Below, in pieces: positions 1 through 7,944 of a stretch of DNA of 53,409 bases. Source of the stretch: Bacillota bacterium (GTDB lineage Bacteria > Bacillota_I > Bacilli_A > RF39 > UBA660); NCBI GenBank assembly GCA_015059285.1, contig SVAS01000003.1:66679-120087 (forward strand), in the 5' to 3' direction. The position numbers were made by a program, and so were the translations under genes. The notes beneath the pieces are model-generated. The model saw only the letters and a list, made by a program, of their open reading frames with translations, had not been told where the DNA came from and did not search any database. The first letter of the stretch is position 1, and each line of letters begins with the position of its first letter.

Positions 1-1092
1 ATGAATAGATACCAAACCTAATATAAACTCTATAATAACTGGTAGTAAGAATAATAAAACAACTGCGATTAGTCTTCTAGAAAAACTTTTCCAAACTTTT
101 TTCATTGCATCTGCTTCTCCAGAAACAGTTCCCTTTAAAAAATCAAACATACCTAATACTAAAGTTAATACTAATGCTGCAATTTTAATAATATCTAAAA
201 GTTGTATCAACCAATCTCCTAAATCATCTGAAATAACAGCACAACCACTTGTTATAGTAACAGTTATATTTAACAAATTATTTTCTTTTCTAATTTTATG
301 AATTTTTTTAGTTGCTTCTTTAGAAGCTTCTGAATTTTGTGTTCCTTGGTCTATTGTAGCTTGAGTATAAATCTCAGCTTGATCATTTAATACTTGTTGT
401 TCTTCTTCTAGTTTTTCTAACTCTTCTTTAGTTTGTGTATCGTCTGGATTTTCTTCTAACTTCTGTTTTAGTTCTTCTTGTTGAGATTGATTCTGTTCCA
501 TTTTGTTAGCTGTATCTAATTTTTTTTCATCAGCATCAGTTCCATAAATAGCAGAACCCTCATAATAATTTAAAATGTTTGTTTTAGTTTTACTAGTGTC
601 AACAGACTTTTTCCACCACCACATTCCTGAAGTATCACTGTTAACAAAATTAGTATAAGAAGATATACGACTCTCTTTATCAGAAACAAAAACTAACTGA
701 TTTTTTTTATCTTTACCCTGAAAATAATATTCATAATAAATTAAGTACTGAGGACAAACCATAGCAGCACTATTCCCTTTATCTGCTTTTTCCACATTGT
801 TCGTAATGTGTGTCTCCAATGTAAATTTTTCATCAGCTATAGGTATATTATAATTTGCAATATCTATTTTGTTATATACACTGGTTTTATTTTTTTCAAT
901 ATTAAGTGAATACACACCAGCCAACATACTATTATCGGGATTCATACCAACAATTTGTAAATTGGCTGTATAACCATCTTTTCCTTTATATAAACAAGTT
1001 ACATTTTTGTGTGGATCATCATTTGTTAAAGCATTAACCACTCCAAGAGGCATCAATAATAAAAACATTAATATCCATATTCTTTTTTTCAT
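1..1092 (-). CDS. Secreted/membrane protein of Tad-like locus, 3' end missing
   Basis: Open reading frame of 364 codons that starts with ATG at 1092 and runs off the left edge, so the C-terminus is not seen. My translation shows a signal peptide (MKKRIWILMFLLLMPLGVVNA), a ~200-residue extracellular part, a Glu/Gln-rich coiled-coil stretch near residues 185-220, and at the visible end two hydrophobic helices split by a basic loop (KSFSRRLIAVV). That last module matches the pattern of the 113-residue protein just upstream (GMFDFLKG / GMLDLGKA, then SRRLIA / VKRLIA). It looks like a VirB2/TrbC-like or holin-like membrane module, but the family is not recognised. It follows a terminator at 1173-1192, so it probably has its own promoter. 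A strong SD (aaggag) precedes the start. Function unknown; a surface component of the filament system is inferred from position only. Confidence 0.75.
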   Translation of the reverse strand, partial: MKKRIWILMFLLLMPLGVVNALTNDDPHKNVTCLYKGKDGYTANLQIVGMNPDNSMLAGVYSLNIEKNKTSVYNKIDIANYNIPIADEKFTLETHITNNVEKADKGNSAAMVCPQYLIYYEYYFQGKDKKNQLVFVSDKESRISSYTNFVNSDTSGMWWWKKSVDTSKTKTNILNYYEGSAIYGTDADEKKLDTANKMEQNQSQQEELKQKLEENPDDTQTKEELEKLEEEQQVLNDQAEIYTQATIDQGTQNSEASKEATKKIHKIRKENNLLNITVTITSGCAVISDDLGDWLIQLLDIIKIAALVLTLVLGMFDFLKGTVSGEADAMKKVWKSFSRRLIAVVLLFLLPVIIEFILGLVSIH

Positions 1093-1172
1093 AAAAAACT
1101 CCTTTAATAAAATCTATATATAGTATATCACAAATCAAACTTTTTTTGTATTATTTTGCTTTAAAAACAAAA

Positions 1173-1192
1173 AGAATGGCATTTGCCATTCT
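1173..1192 (-). terminator. Terminator after the 113-residue membrane protein
   Basis: Perfect 8-bp inverted repeat agaatggc / gccattct around a 4-base loop, followed on the minus strand by a T-rich run. It closes the short transcript that starts at the strong promoter near 1568-1596. Confidence 0.8.
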
Positions 1193-1197
1193 AAACA

Positions 1198-1539
1198 TTA
1201 CTCACTAATACATGTAGTAGTTTTACATTTAATTATATTATCTATACAACTTGTAATATTATTAGAATCGTCAGCAACTAGACCAACTAATAATTTTACT
1301 ATTACAACTACAAAGAATACAATTGCAGCAGCTATTAATCTTTTAACAAATAATTGTTGCCCTTTTTTAATTTCATCTTCTTTTTGAGCCATTACAGCTT
1401 TACCTAAATCTAACATTCCCCATACGATTAATAAAATCGGAACGAAAATTTGGATTAATGAAATTACTAACGAAATAATATAAGCTAATTTTGATGGAAC
1501 TGTGATTGCCCCACAAGCAATATCTAATAATTGTACCAT
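1198..1539 (-). CDS. Small two-helix membrane protein, pilin/VirB2-like
   Basis: 113 residues with two strong hydrophobic segments (about 18-45 and 67-90) joined by a charged loop (KEDEIKKGQQLFVKR), and a short Cys-containing tail (C98, C104, C110 region). This topology resembles VirB2/TrbC pilins and some holins. The same module ends the truncated protein downstream. It is set apart from the rest of the locus by a near-consensus promoter immediately upstream and a terminator immediately downstream, suggesting a highly expressed monocistron. The SD gggaggt lies upstream of ATG. No signal-peptidase or prepilin cleavage site is obvious. A structural or pore-forming membrane subunit is inferred; the function is not known. 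Confidence 0.7.
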   Translation of the reverse strand: MVQLLDIACGAITVPSKLAYIISLVISLIQIFVPILLIVWGMLDLGKAVMAQKEDEIKKGQQLFVKRLIAAAIVFFVVVIVKLLVGLVADDSNNITSCIDNIIKCKTTTCISE

Positions 1540-1567
1540 AATACAATACCTCCCTTTACTAATTAAT

Positions 1568-1596
1568 ATAATACTTTATTTTACCTTATTTGTCAA
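1568..1596 (-). promoter_or_regulatory. Near-consensus sigma-A promoter
   Basis: On the minus strand TTGACA (1591-1596), 17-bp spacer, TATTAT (1568-1573), lying just past the stop codon of the TadZ-like gene and driving the 113-residue membrane protein. It is the best-matching promoter I found in the Tad-like region. Confidence 0.8.
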
Positions 1597-1598
1597 TA

Positions 1599-2618
1599 CT
1601 AACCAAATAAACCCAAAATCTTATTTTTCTTTTCATGTTCTTCATCTTGTTGTTTATCAAAACCTAATCTAACTAAAAATTTATTTAGGGCCATAATATT
1701 TTTTTCACGATCATCAAGTGGCGGAATATTATAACATACCTTTAATCTAGATTCATATTCAAAATCTAGCACATCTTTTGAACTTAGAACACTTTTATTT
1801 AAAACTACTTTTTTATTTTTTAAAACATCTAACACTTTATTATTAACTAACATTAATTTATTTAATTTGATTGTAGATGGTTCTATTAAATAAAAAATTT
1901 CATTACAAATTCCTTCAGCAGCCACACTTTTATTTACATCTATTAAAATAACATCATAACCACTATATTTAGCAAGAATTCCATTTAATTCATTAGTTGT
2001 TGTACTAACTAAATCCTTGTCATTAAAGAACATAAAGTCCCTTCTATCAACTTCTATACCAACAACTTGATAATTTTTTTCCAATTGTTTTTTTAACATA
2101 TAAACTAAAGTAGTTGCTCCAGCATCTTCGGTAATATTTTTAAAACCAATTATTTTTACTTGGTGAACTTGGGTAACAACGTTATTGACTATAATCTTTT
2201 GGTTGTCACCACTCTCACCAGAGCTTTCATTCATATTTTCTAATTGGTGAATATGCGCAACATCACGATAAGAATTTGGATTGTTATATAAATACATAAC
2301 TCCTTCTGCATTCTTAGTGAAATTGTAAATTCCCATAGAAATTAGTTTAGATAGATATTCATTAGAAGAACTTTCTAAAGAATCATCAAGAAGTAGAATT
2401 ACTTTATCCATATCAAGTGCGATAGAAAGCTTTTGTAAATTTTTAATATCTTGATAATCTTTAATTGCTGTTATATCTAAAATCATACGTTGGAAATAAA
2501 AATTTTGAAAAGTAGATACAATTTCATCAACTTCAAATTCACCACTTAAACTCTTAATTATATCAATATCTAATTGCTGTAACATCGTAGCATAACGATT
2601 TGAAATTATTACATTCAT
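1599..2618 (-). CDS. TadZ/CpaE-like protein with degenerate P-loop
   Basis: 339 residues. The N-terminal ~120 residues read like a receiver-like domain (alternating strands and helices, LLLDDS near 76-80), followed by a linker with MNESSGESGDNQ, and then a ParA/MinD-type alpha/beta domain from about 150. Where MinD/CpaE proteins carry KGGxGKT, this one has GFKNITEDAGATTL (about 158-171): the signature lysine is gone but GATT remains. The stretch YDVILIDVN keeps the shape of a Walker B strand. TadZ/CpaE proteins localise the Tad machine at the membrane, and several natural ones have lost ATPase activity. The gene follows pilin-like genes and overlaps the next promoter. Identification rests on domain layout and context; ATP binding is doubtful. 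Confidence 0.65.
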   Translation of the reverse strand: MNVIISNRYATMLQQLDIDIIKSLSGEFEVDEIVSTFQNFYFQRMILDITAIKDYQDIKNLQKLSIALDMDKVILLLDDSLESSSNEYLSKLISMGIYNFTKNAEGVMYLYNNPNSYRDVAHIHQLENMNESSGESGDNQKIIVNNVVTQVHQVKIIGFKNITEDAGATTLVYMLKKQLEKNYQVVGIEVDRRDFMFFNDKDLVSTTTNELNGILAKYSGYDVILIDVNKSVAAEGICNEIFYLIEPSTIKLNKLMLVNNKVLDVLKNKKVVLNKSVLSSKDVLDFEYESRLKVCYNIPPLDDREKNIMALNKFLVRLGFDKQQDEEHEKKNKILGLFG

Positions 2619-2632
2619 TATCTCACCTTCTT

Positions 2633-3055
2633 CTAGACATCATAAATAACACGAGTTTCCCCTGACATTGGAATTCTTAAATAAGAAGACAGTACAGGAA
2701 AATCAAAACTTATAAATACTGTAACCCTATAATATGGTCCTTTAACAGTATCAAAGCGATAGACACAATAATCATAATTTTTTGTTGTATTTATGGCTTC
2801 AGCACCATTAACATTAGGACAACTACCATAATTATTAGATCTAGTAACAGTATAACCACTAGTTTTTAAAAAACTTTCAATTTCTGTTTTAGCTGCGTTA
2901 TTAAATTCTCTGTGTTTTTCAATAATACTAATAACTTTTGTTTTAACTTTAAATGCCTTTGAATAGCTTAGTGAACCAATCAAGAGTACAATTATAATTC
3001 CCACAAAAATAATAACAATACTAAATATATAAGAATTAGAAATTGATTCTTTCAT
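2633..3055 (-). CDS. Pseudopilin-like protein, M-K-E-S class (1)
   Basis: 140 residues: a short charged start (MKESISNSY), one long N-terminal membrane helix (about 9-33), then an amphipathic helix and a small Cys-containing globular domain ending in RVIYDV. It is a clear paralogue of the next gene (shared LSYSKAFKVKT / LTYYKAFKVNT, a TSGYT / TVGYM turn, YCVYRFD / YCVYYFD, and SFDFPVLSSYLRIP / TIDFPIVNLYLQIP). This layout fits minor pilins of the TadE/TadF kind, though no family match is certain. Probably anchored in the membrane and assembled into the filament tip or base. Confidence 0.7.
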   Translation of the reverse strand: MKESISNSYIFSIVIIFVGIIIVLLIGSLSYSKAFKVKTKVISIIEKHREFNNAAKTEIESFLKTSGYTVTRSNNYGSCPNVNGAEAINTTKNYDYCVYRFDTVKGPYYRVTVFISFDFPVLSSYLRIPMSGETRVIYDV

Positions 3056-3068
3056 GGCTCACACACTC

Positions 3069-3503
3069 CTATCCATTAAATTTATATATACGATTTGATT
3101 TTGTATATATAGGTATTTGTAAATACAGATTAACTATTGGAAAATCAATTGTTATATATGTAATTACACCATAACTATAATATTTTGTACCTTCTTTACT
3201 ACTATCAAAATAGTAAACACAATAGCGGAACTTTTTATCTTCTGTTTGCAAAACTCCACCATCTTTAGTACTTGGACACTTATGTTCTTCTTTAAACATA
3301 TATCCTACTGTAGTTAAAGTATTTTGTATTTCAGTAATAGCTAAAGAATTATAACCCTCAAATTTTTCAATTGAAGTTATAATTCTTGTATTCACTTTAA
3401 AAGCTTTATAATATGTTAGAGTGGCAGCTAGTATACCAAATATAATAACAATGAAAATAATAATTATATTGTATAAAAATGTACTACCAATACTCTCTCT
3501 CAT
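3069..3503 (-). CDS. Pseudopilin-like protein, M-R-E-S class (2)
   Basis: 144 residues, paralogue of the adjacent 140-residue protein: MRESIGSTF start, a single N-terminal membrane helix (about 10-30), YKAFKVNT motif after the helix, C80 and C95 region cysteines, and a C-terminal strand pair with IDFPIVNLYLQIP. The two genes are separated by 13 bases and look like a tandem duplication that has diverged. Likely a minor pilin of the Tad-like filament; no catalytic features. Confidence 0.7.
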   Translation of the reverse strand: MRESIGSTFLYNIIIIFIVIIFGILAATLTYYKAFKVNTRIITSIEKFEGYNSLAITEIQNTLTTVGYMFKEEHKCPSTKDGGVLQTEDKKFRYCVYYFDSSKEGTKYYSYGVITYITIDFPIVNLYLQIPIYTKSNRIYKFNG

Positions 3504-3520
3504 ATTATTTCACTTCCTAA

Positions 3521-3766
3521 CTATTTACATGTTTTATTAGCTGAATCCCAATAACTAGATTCTGCAATGTCTGACCCTACTGAACCATCAGCATTAATAG
3601 ATTGACATTTATTGCTTTCCCATCTACCTCCATAGTTATTACAACAAGTTCTTTTTTGGGTATTTGTCATCATACTGTTGATAACTGGTGTTACAATAGC
3701 AACAATTACCCCAATAAGAATGATAGCAACTACAGTTAAATTAGCTTCTCCTGCTGCTTCTTTCAC
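3521..3766 (-). CDS. Candidate major pilin (Flp-like), 81 residues
   Basis: Short protein with a GTG start behind a ggtggtgat SD. It begins MKEAAGEANLTVVAI, and a hydrophobic helix follows at once (about 9-30), then a small Cys-rich domain (CC at 41-42, then C53 and C80). Size, position directly after the platform genes and the Gly-Glu before the helix resemble Flp/Tad pilins, but the canonical Flp processing site (G-x4-EY) is not present. It has its own good promoter at 3796-3825, as expected for an abundant subunit. The cysteines could form a disulfide-locked head. Major-subunit role is inferred. Confidence 0.65.
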   Translation of the reverse strand: MKEAAGEANLTVVAIILIGVIVAIVTPVINSMMTNTQKRTCCNNYGGRWESNKCQSINADGSVGSDIAESSYWDSANKTCK

Positions 3767-3795
3767 AAAATCACCACCTTTACTTTGTTAATTTT

Positions 3796-3825
3796 ATTAT
3801 AACATCTATTAATTTAAAAAATCAA
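3796..3825 (-). promoter_or_regulatory. Promoter in front of the candidate major pilin
   Basis: Minus strand TTGATT (3820-3825), 18-bp spacer, TATAAT (3796-3801), about 25 bases from the GTG start. An AT-only inverted repeat (3811-3820 with 3829-3838) overlaps the -35 box. Confidence 0.65.
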
Positions 3826-3846
3826 TCATTTTTAAATTACTTGTCA

Positions 3847-4638
3847 TTATATTTGCATCATTGACATCATTGCTAGTAACATAAAGAATAAAATACCTCC
3901 ACCTGTAGCAAATAACATCATTAATGTTTTCTTTTCCATTTTTTCTAAACGTTCTTTATATTTTTGTTCACGAGCTTTATTTTGTAAGGTTGAAATAGTT
4001 CTTGAAAACATCAACAATTGATCTTGTTTATTTTCTTGAGAACCTAAACCTAAACGATAAAGCAAACGCATCATACGCATAGAATCCCTTACAGGATACT
4101 CTTTAGCAAAATCCATATAAGGATCAACTGTCGCATCCCCTGCTTCTATTTTAGAAACAAGTCTTCTTAAACCAGGTTTAAAAACTTCTGGTGCTGTATC
4201 AATTGATCTCGCTAAAGCAACTGGTACAGTATAATGTTGAATTAAAATTTCTAAACCTTTTAAATAATAAGGTAACATCAAGTTTATATGATGTAAATTA
4301 TTTTTATAATAAGTTTTTAATTTAGAATAAGGCATTTTAAACATCAAGAAACCTACTATAAAACAAATAAGAATTGTTACAAATGATAAATTAGATAAGA
4401 AAAATAAGAATAAGATTACAATTGTAATTAATCCCGTACTAATACGTTTACTAAATAATTTATTTACATCCTCTTCTGTTATTTCTCCATTATATCTAAC
4501 ATTAAGTAAAAACTTATAGTCATCTTCCATCAAAAATCTAAGATATGGTTCAGTATCTGCTATAAATTTTTTGGAATCAATTACATTTTGATATTCAAAT
4601 ATTAATAAAATAATTAAACCAATAAATACAAATAACAT
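3847..4638 (-). CDS. tadC: Tad platform protein, TadC-like
   Basis: 263 residues with membrane helices at about 1-13, 68-105 (hydrophobic block LITIVILFLFFLSNLSFVTILICFIVGFLMF region) and 240-262, and a cytoplasmic helical domain between them carrying GLRRLVSKIEAGDA and a KEYPVRDSMRMMRLLYRLGLG stretch. This is the layout of the T2SSF/GspF-type inner-membrane platform proteins TadB and TadC, which couple the ATPase to pilin assembly. It overlaps the preceding tadB-like gene by one base (TAATG), so the two are co-translated. Assignment as TadC rather than TadB is by order only. Confidence 0.7.
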   Translation of the reverse strand: MLFVFIGLIILLIFEYQNVIDSKKFIADTEPYLRFLMEDDYKFLLNVRYNGEITEEDVNKLFSKRISTGLITIVILFLFFLSNLSFVTILICFIVGFLMFKMPYSKLKTYYKNNLHHINLMLPYYLKGLEILIQHYTVPVALARSIDTAPEVFKPGLRRLVSKIEAGDATVDPYMDFAKEYPVRDSMRMMRLLYRLGLGSQENKQDQLLMFSRTISTLQNKAREQKYKERLEKMEKKTLMMLFATGGGILFFMLLAMMSMMQI

Positions 4639-5540
4639 TATTCCGCCCCCACATCTTCATTATAGTATTTTTCCCCACTAAGTAAAAAATATGTATTTAT
4701 TACTACAATGCCATGTAACAATAATTGAGTTAATATACTATCTAGCATTTTAATATAAGATTCTATACCTAGTAAGAATTGAACTAACATAACCATCAAA
4801 TATAAGATAATACCAAACTGTATAAATTTTTTATGGAAGCTTGCCCTATCCATTCTATCACGATAAACGTTTTCAACAAGCATATCAATATCTAGTGACA
4901 TATTTTCCAAAGCTTCACCAGAATCTTTAGAACCTTCATTAGTAATTTGTAAAAATAATTGATGCATATTTTTAACAATATAATAATCATATTTACTATT
5001 CATATATTCTAAAGATTGATCAATTGTGCCGTTTTGATAAGCTAAATCAATCATAGCTTTAACGTCACTTTTAATAGGATCTTCTAACACTCCAGATTCA
5101 TAAACTCCTTCTATTGCTTTAACAAAGGATTGAGTGGTTGCGAATTCCATAATTGTATTGGTTGTATAAACTTGAATTTGTTCAAATATAAATTCACTAT
5201 AAATCCTTTTACATCTTAAATAAGTAAGATAAGGGATTACCATGATTGCTGCAAAAACATATATAATAGATATTACTATATTATAAAAATATAAATAAGA
5301 TATAACCGCAGAAGCAACTGCAAAAATACCTACTTGTAAAGCATATTGTTTAGGTGTATATTCTTGTCCTAATTCTTTAACTTTTTCTCTTACAACTTTA
5401 AAAGAATAAGGAGCGAATTTTTCATAAGCAGAACCTACTTGTTTAGAAATATATTTATAAATATTTTCTCCACTGTTTTTTCTATAAACATATACATATA
5501 CAGCAATAACTACTACTAAAAATATAATTAAAAAAGTCAT
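4638..5540 (-). CDS. tadB: Tad platform protein, TadB-like
   Basis: 300 residues. An N-terminal membrane helix (about 2-18), a second hydrophobic block (about 68-108), a cytoplasmic helical T2SSF-type domain (about 110-230; EALENMSLDIDMLVENVYRDR), then two C-terminal helices (about 238-260 and 268-290). It sits between the CpaF-type ATPase and the TadC-like gene, as in known Tad loci, and overlaps TadC by a single base. Expected role: integral-membrane platform on which the pilus is built. No secretin gene is nearby, consistent with a single-membrane envelope. Confidence 0.72.
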   Translation of the reverse strand: MTFLIIFLVVVIAVYVYVYRKNSGENIYKYISKQVGSAYEKFAPYSFKVVREKVKELGQEYTPKQYALQVGIFAVASAVISYLYFYNIVISIIYVFAAIMVIPYLTYLRCKRIYSEFIFEQIQVYTTNTIMEFATTQSFVKAIEGVYESGVLEDPIKSDVKAMIDLAYQNGTIDQSLEYMNSKYDYYIVKNMHQLFLQITNEGSKDSGEALENMSLDIDMLVENVYRDRMDRASFHKKFIQFGIILYLMVMLVQFLLGIESYIKMLDSILTQLLLHGIVVINTYFLLSGEKYYNEDVGAE

Positions 5541-5552
5541 ATCATCCCTCCT

Positions 5553-6692
5553 TTAAAAATCTATTATTTCAACATTTGATGTGTTTTGAGGTTTTTCAAT
5601 TATAAAATCTTGTTCTTGATTTGTATTATCACTTTCACCAACATTTATAATATCTTTAGGTAAACTAACACCTTGAGCATCCAAATAATCTATTATATAA
5701 GGACTAGGATTATTACGCATTACTTTACCTTCGGATGTTTTACGATAAATTGTATTATACTCTGCTTTATTATCTTTAGTTACATAAAATTCTGTTACTT
5801 CAGCAATTTCACGAACAAATTTCTTAGTTTCTTTATCTTGGTATGCTCTAATATAAATACCTAATTGAACATAACGATAAATTGACTTTAAAAACTGATC
5901 AATATCTTGATTAGTCTCTAGCAAACTATACATACGGTTTGGTATAGATGCTGCTTTATCAGCATGAATTGTTGATAAAATGTAGTGTCCTGAAGAAATT
6001 GAGTTACGAACAGCCATTACAGCTTCCGCACTACGAACTTCCGAAAGTAAAATCCATTTAGGATTTTGCCTCATACAAGTAACAAGTACATCACTATATG
6101 AAGCAATGTTATTAGTTTTCATAGCAACTATATCTCTAGTTGGAAAAATACGATCCAAATGAAGTTCTAAAGTATCTTCAATTGTAATAACTTTTTCATT
6201 TTCTTTAATTTTTGAAGCTAAATATTTAACAAATTCTGTCTTACCAGAACCAGTTTCTCCACAAACAATAATATTACAATGTCCCTCAATACATTTTATT
6301 AAAAATTCATGAATATCTAATGTAATATAGTTGTCTGCTAATATTTTTTCTTTTTGAAGTCTTATTTTAGCTGGTGTTTTACGCATAACGCATGCAACAC
6401 CATTTCTAGCTACAGAATCATGCACAAAATTAAGACGTAATTCAGCACTTTCAGCATCCAAAAAAGGATGCGCCATATTAAAAGTTTTTCCCATTGCATT
6501 TGCACATTGAAATGCAAGTTTTTCTATAAAAGCATTATTAATAGCTGGATTATCAACTCTAAAAATACCTTTAGATAATGTTTTTAACCAAACTTGTCCC
6601 CCATTACTATATGAAACATCGGTAATATCGTCATTTTCTAGATATTCTTTAACAGGACCAAAATCAATTTGGGAAAACATATTATCATGCAT
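5553..6692 (-). CDS. cpaF: Tad/type IV filament ATPase, CpaF/TadA-like
   Basis: 379 residues. Motifs in order: Walker A GETGSGKT (about 145-152), Asp/Glu box IEDTLE (171-176), Walker B-type strand WILLSEVR (213-220; Ser where Asp/Gly is usual before Glu), and His box HYILSTIHADK (236-246). This is the GspE/PilB/CpaF secretion ATPase family, cytoplasmic hexamers that power pilin assembly. It is on the short side for CpaF (often 400-500) because the N-terminal domain is trimmed. The C-terminal ~60 residues are a low-complexity extension. Start codon lies two bases after the CpaB stop, with the SD inside the end of that gene. Confidence 0.88.
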   Translation of the reverse strand: MHDNMFSQIDFGPVKEYLENDDITDVSYSNGGQVWLKTLSKGIFRVDNPAINNAFIEKLAFQCANAMGKTFNMAHPFLDAESAELRLNFVHDSVARNGVACVMRKTPAKIRLQKEKILADNYITLDIHEFLIKCIEGHCNIIVCGETGSGKTEFVKYLASKIKENEKVITIEDTLELHLDRIFPTRDIVAMKTNNIASYSDVLVTCMRQNPKWILLSEVRSAEAVMAVRNSISSGHYILSTIHADKAASIPNRMYSLLETNQDIDQFLKSIYRYVQLGIYIRAYQDKETKKFVREIAEVTEFYVTKDNKAEYNTIYRKTSEGKVMRNNPSPYIIDYLDAQGVSLPKDIINVGESDNTNQEQDFIIEKPQNTSNVEIIDF

Positions 6693-6694
6693 AA

Positions 6695-7522
6695 TTATTC
6701 TCCTGTTTGTGTACTATTTTCTTTTGTTGTGTCTGTTTGAGACGATGTTCCTTCTTGACCTTCTAATACAACTGTATTAGCATTAATATAATTTTTTAAA
6801 TACTCTGTACTAACTCTAGTTTCACCATCACTTGCAACAGTTCCACCATGAGGTACTGGTATTAATTCAACTCCACTCAAATATGTAGCTTTTCTAAGTA
6901 AAATATGAATTTCTTCTTCTAAACCAAAGACAAAATAAGCAGCTTGTCTATCTTCTTCTGTATTTTCAAATACATTTCTACCACCAGAATCTTTAACGGC
7001 AATTACTTCTAAATCAGCAATTAATTTACCAATCATTACTTTTCCAGAAGTATCATTAGCTTTCATATAAATATCAATTTTATTACCTGGATAAATTGAA
7101 TTCATAAATGAAGATTCTTGATTAACACTAAATAAATAAGGAACTTTACCTTCTCCTACTTCTACAAAAGCACTATCTGGTAAGTCTTGTTTATCAATTA
7201 ATGTTTGATAGAAAAACATACTTCCTTTTGGTATTACAGTGTTAACATTAGAATATTTTCCTATAATAGCATTCGCTGAAGTATAAACATTTTCAGTAAC
7301 TGCTATAGAAGGAACTTCAATTGATGAAAGCATAGCATCAGTTATTTCTGTTCTTGGTTGTATAGTTTGAGCTGCAACTGGCACTGTTACAGGGGCGACT
7401 GCACCATTGACTTGAGAACTATATCCCCAATATAAAAGTACTAAAACAACTAAAACCCCTAAGATTGTAACTGTGTTTTTGTTTTTAAAAAATCTTTTTA
7501 TTGAAATCACTAAATTATTCAT
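6695..7522 (-). CDS. cpaB: CpaB/RcpC-like SAF-domain pilus assembly protein
   Basis: 275 residues: cytoplasmic basic N-terminus (KRFFKNKN), one membrane helix (about 17-36), then an SAF domain (about 42-110) with TIQPRTEITDAMLSS and IPKGSMFFYQTLID, followed by an extracytoplasmic domain and a Thr/Ser-rich tail. CpaB/RcpC proteins of Tad systems have this order and act outside the membrane in pilus assembly. It is cotranscribed with cpaF (2-base gap). The C-terminal tail (EGTSSQTDTTKENSTQTGE) looks like a flexible wall-spanning end. Moderately sure of the family, unsure of the role in a monoderm. Confidence 0.78.
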   Translation of the reverse strand: MNNLVISIKRFFKNKNTVTILGVLVVLVLLYWGYSSQVNGAVAPVTVPVAAQTIQPRTEITDAMLSSIEVPSIAVTENVYTSANAIIGKYSNVNTVIPKGSMFFYQTLIDKQDLPDSAFVEVGEGKVPYLFSVNQESSFMNSIYPGNKIDIYMKANDTSGKVMIGKLIADLEVIAVKDSGGRNVFENTEEDRQAAYFVFGLEEEIHILLRKATYLSGVELIPVPHGGTVASDGETRVSTEYLKNYINANTVVLEGQEGTSSQTDTTKENSTQTGE

Positions 7523-7539
7523 AAACTCATCCCTTTCTT

Positions 7540-7941
7540 CTAATATGGCGTTTCCAATATTGCATCTATTTTATTTTGAATGTCAAATTCCATTATTTCA
7601 TTAGCGACATTTCCTTTTTCGGTACTTGACACTTTTAAACTAACTTTAGGTGGTTGTTCATTAACATCATATATTTCAATTACATAAGTACGAGCAAGTG
7701 AAGCATTATCAGCAAATCTTCTAACAAAGTTTTCAACAAACTTTTCACGATCTATTCTAATAACACCATCACTTCTATAAGCAGCTAAATCAAAAGCATC
7801 GTACATTGCAGCTTCTGTAGTTTCTTTTAGAAGATGCATATTATGCTCATCGGTATTAGTTATATTTTGAAATAGGAAGATAAATGCAATAGCAATTACT
7901 CCTATACCTATAACTAACACTCCCCAAAACGATTCTTTCAC
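7540..7941 (-). CDS. Pseudopilin-like protein, M-K-E-S class (3)
   Basis: 133 residues beginning MKESFWGVLVIG with a membrane helix at about 6-26, followed by a helical stalk and a small C-terminal domain. It shares the M-(K/R)-E-S entry and single N-terminal helix with the proteins at 2633 and 3069 but little other sequence, and it has no cysteines. It lies between CpaB and the 1178-residue secreted protein. Probably a minor pilin or filament-associated membrane protein. Confidence 0.62.
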   Translation of the reverse strand: MKESFWGVLVIGIGVIAIAFIFLFQNITNTDEHNMHLLKETTEAAMYDAFDLAAYRSDGVIRIDREKFVENFVRRFADNASLARTYVIEIYDVNEQPPKVSLKVSSTEKGNVANEIMEFDIQNKIDAILETPY

Positions 7942-7944
7942 GTT

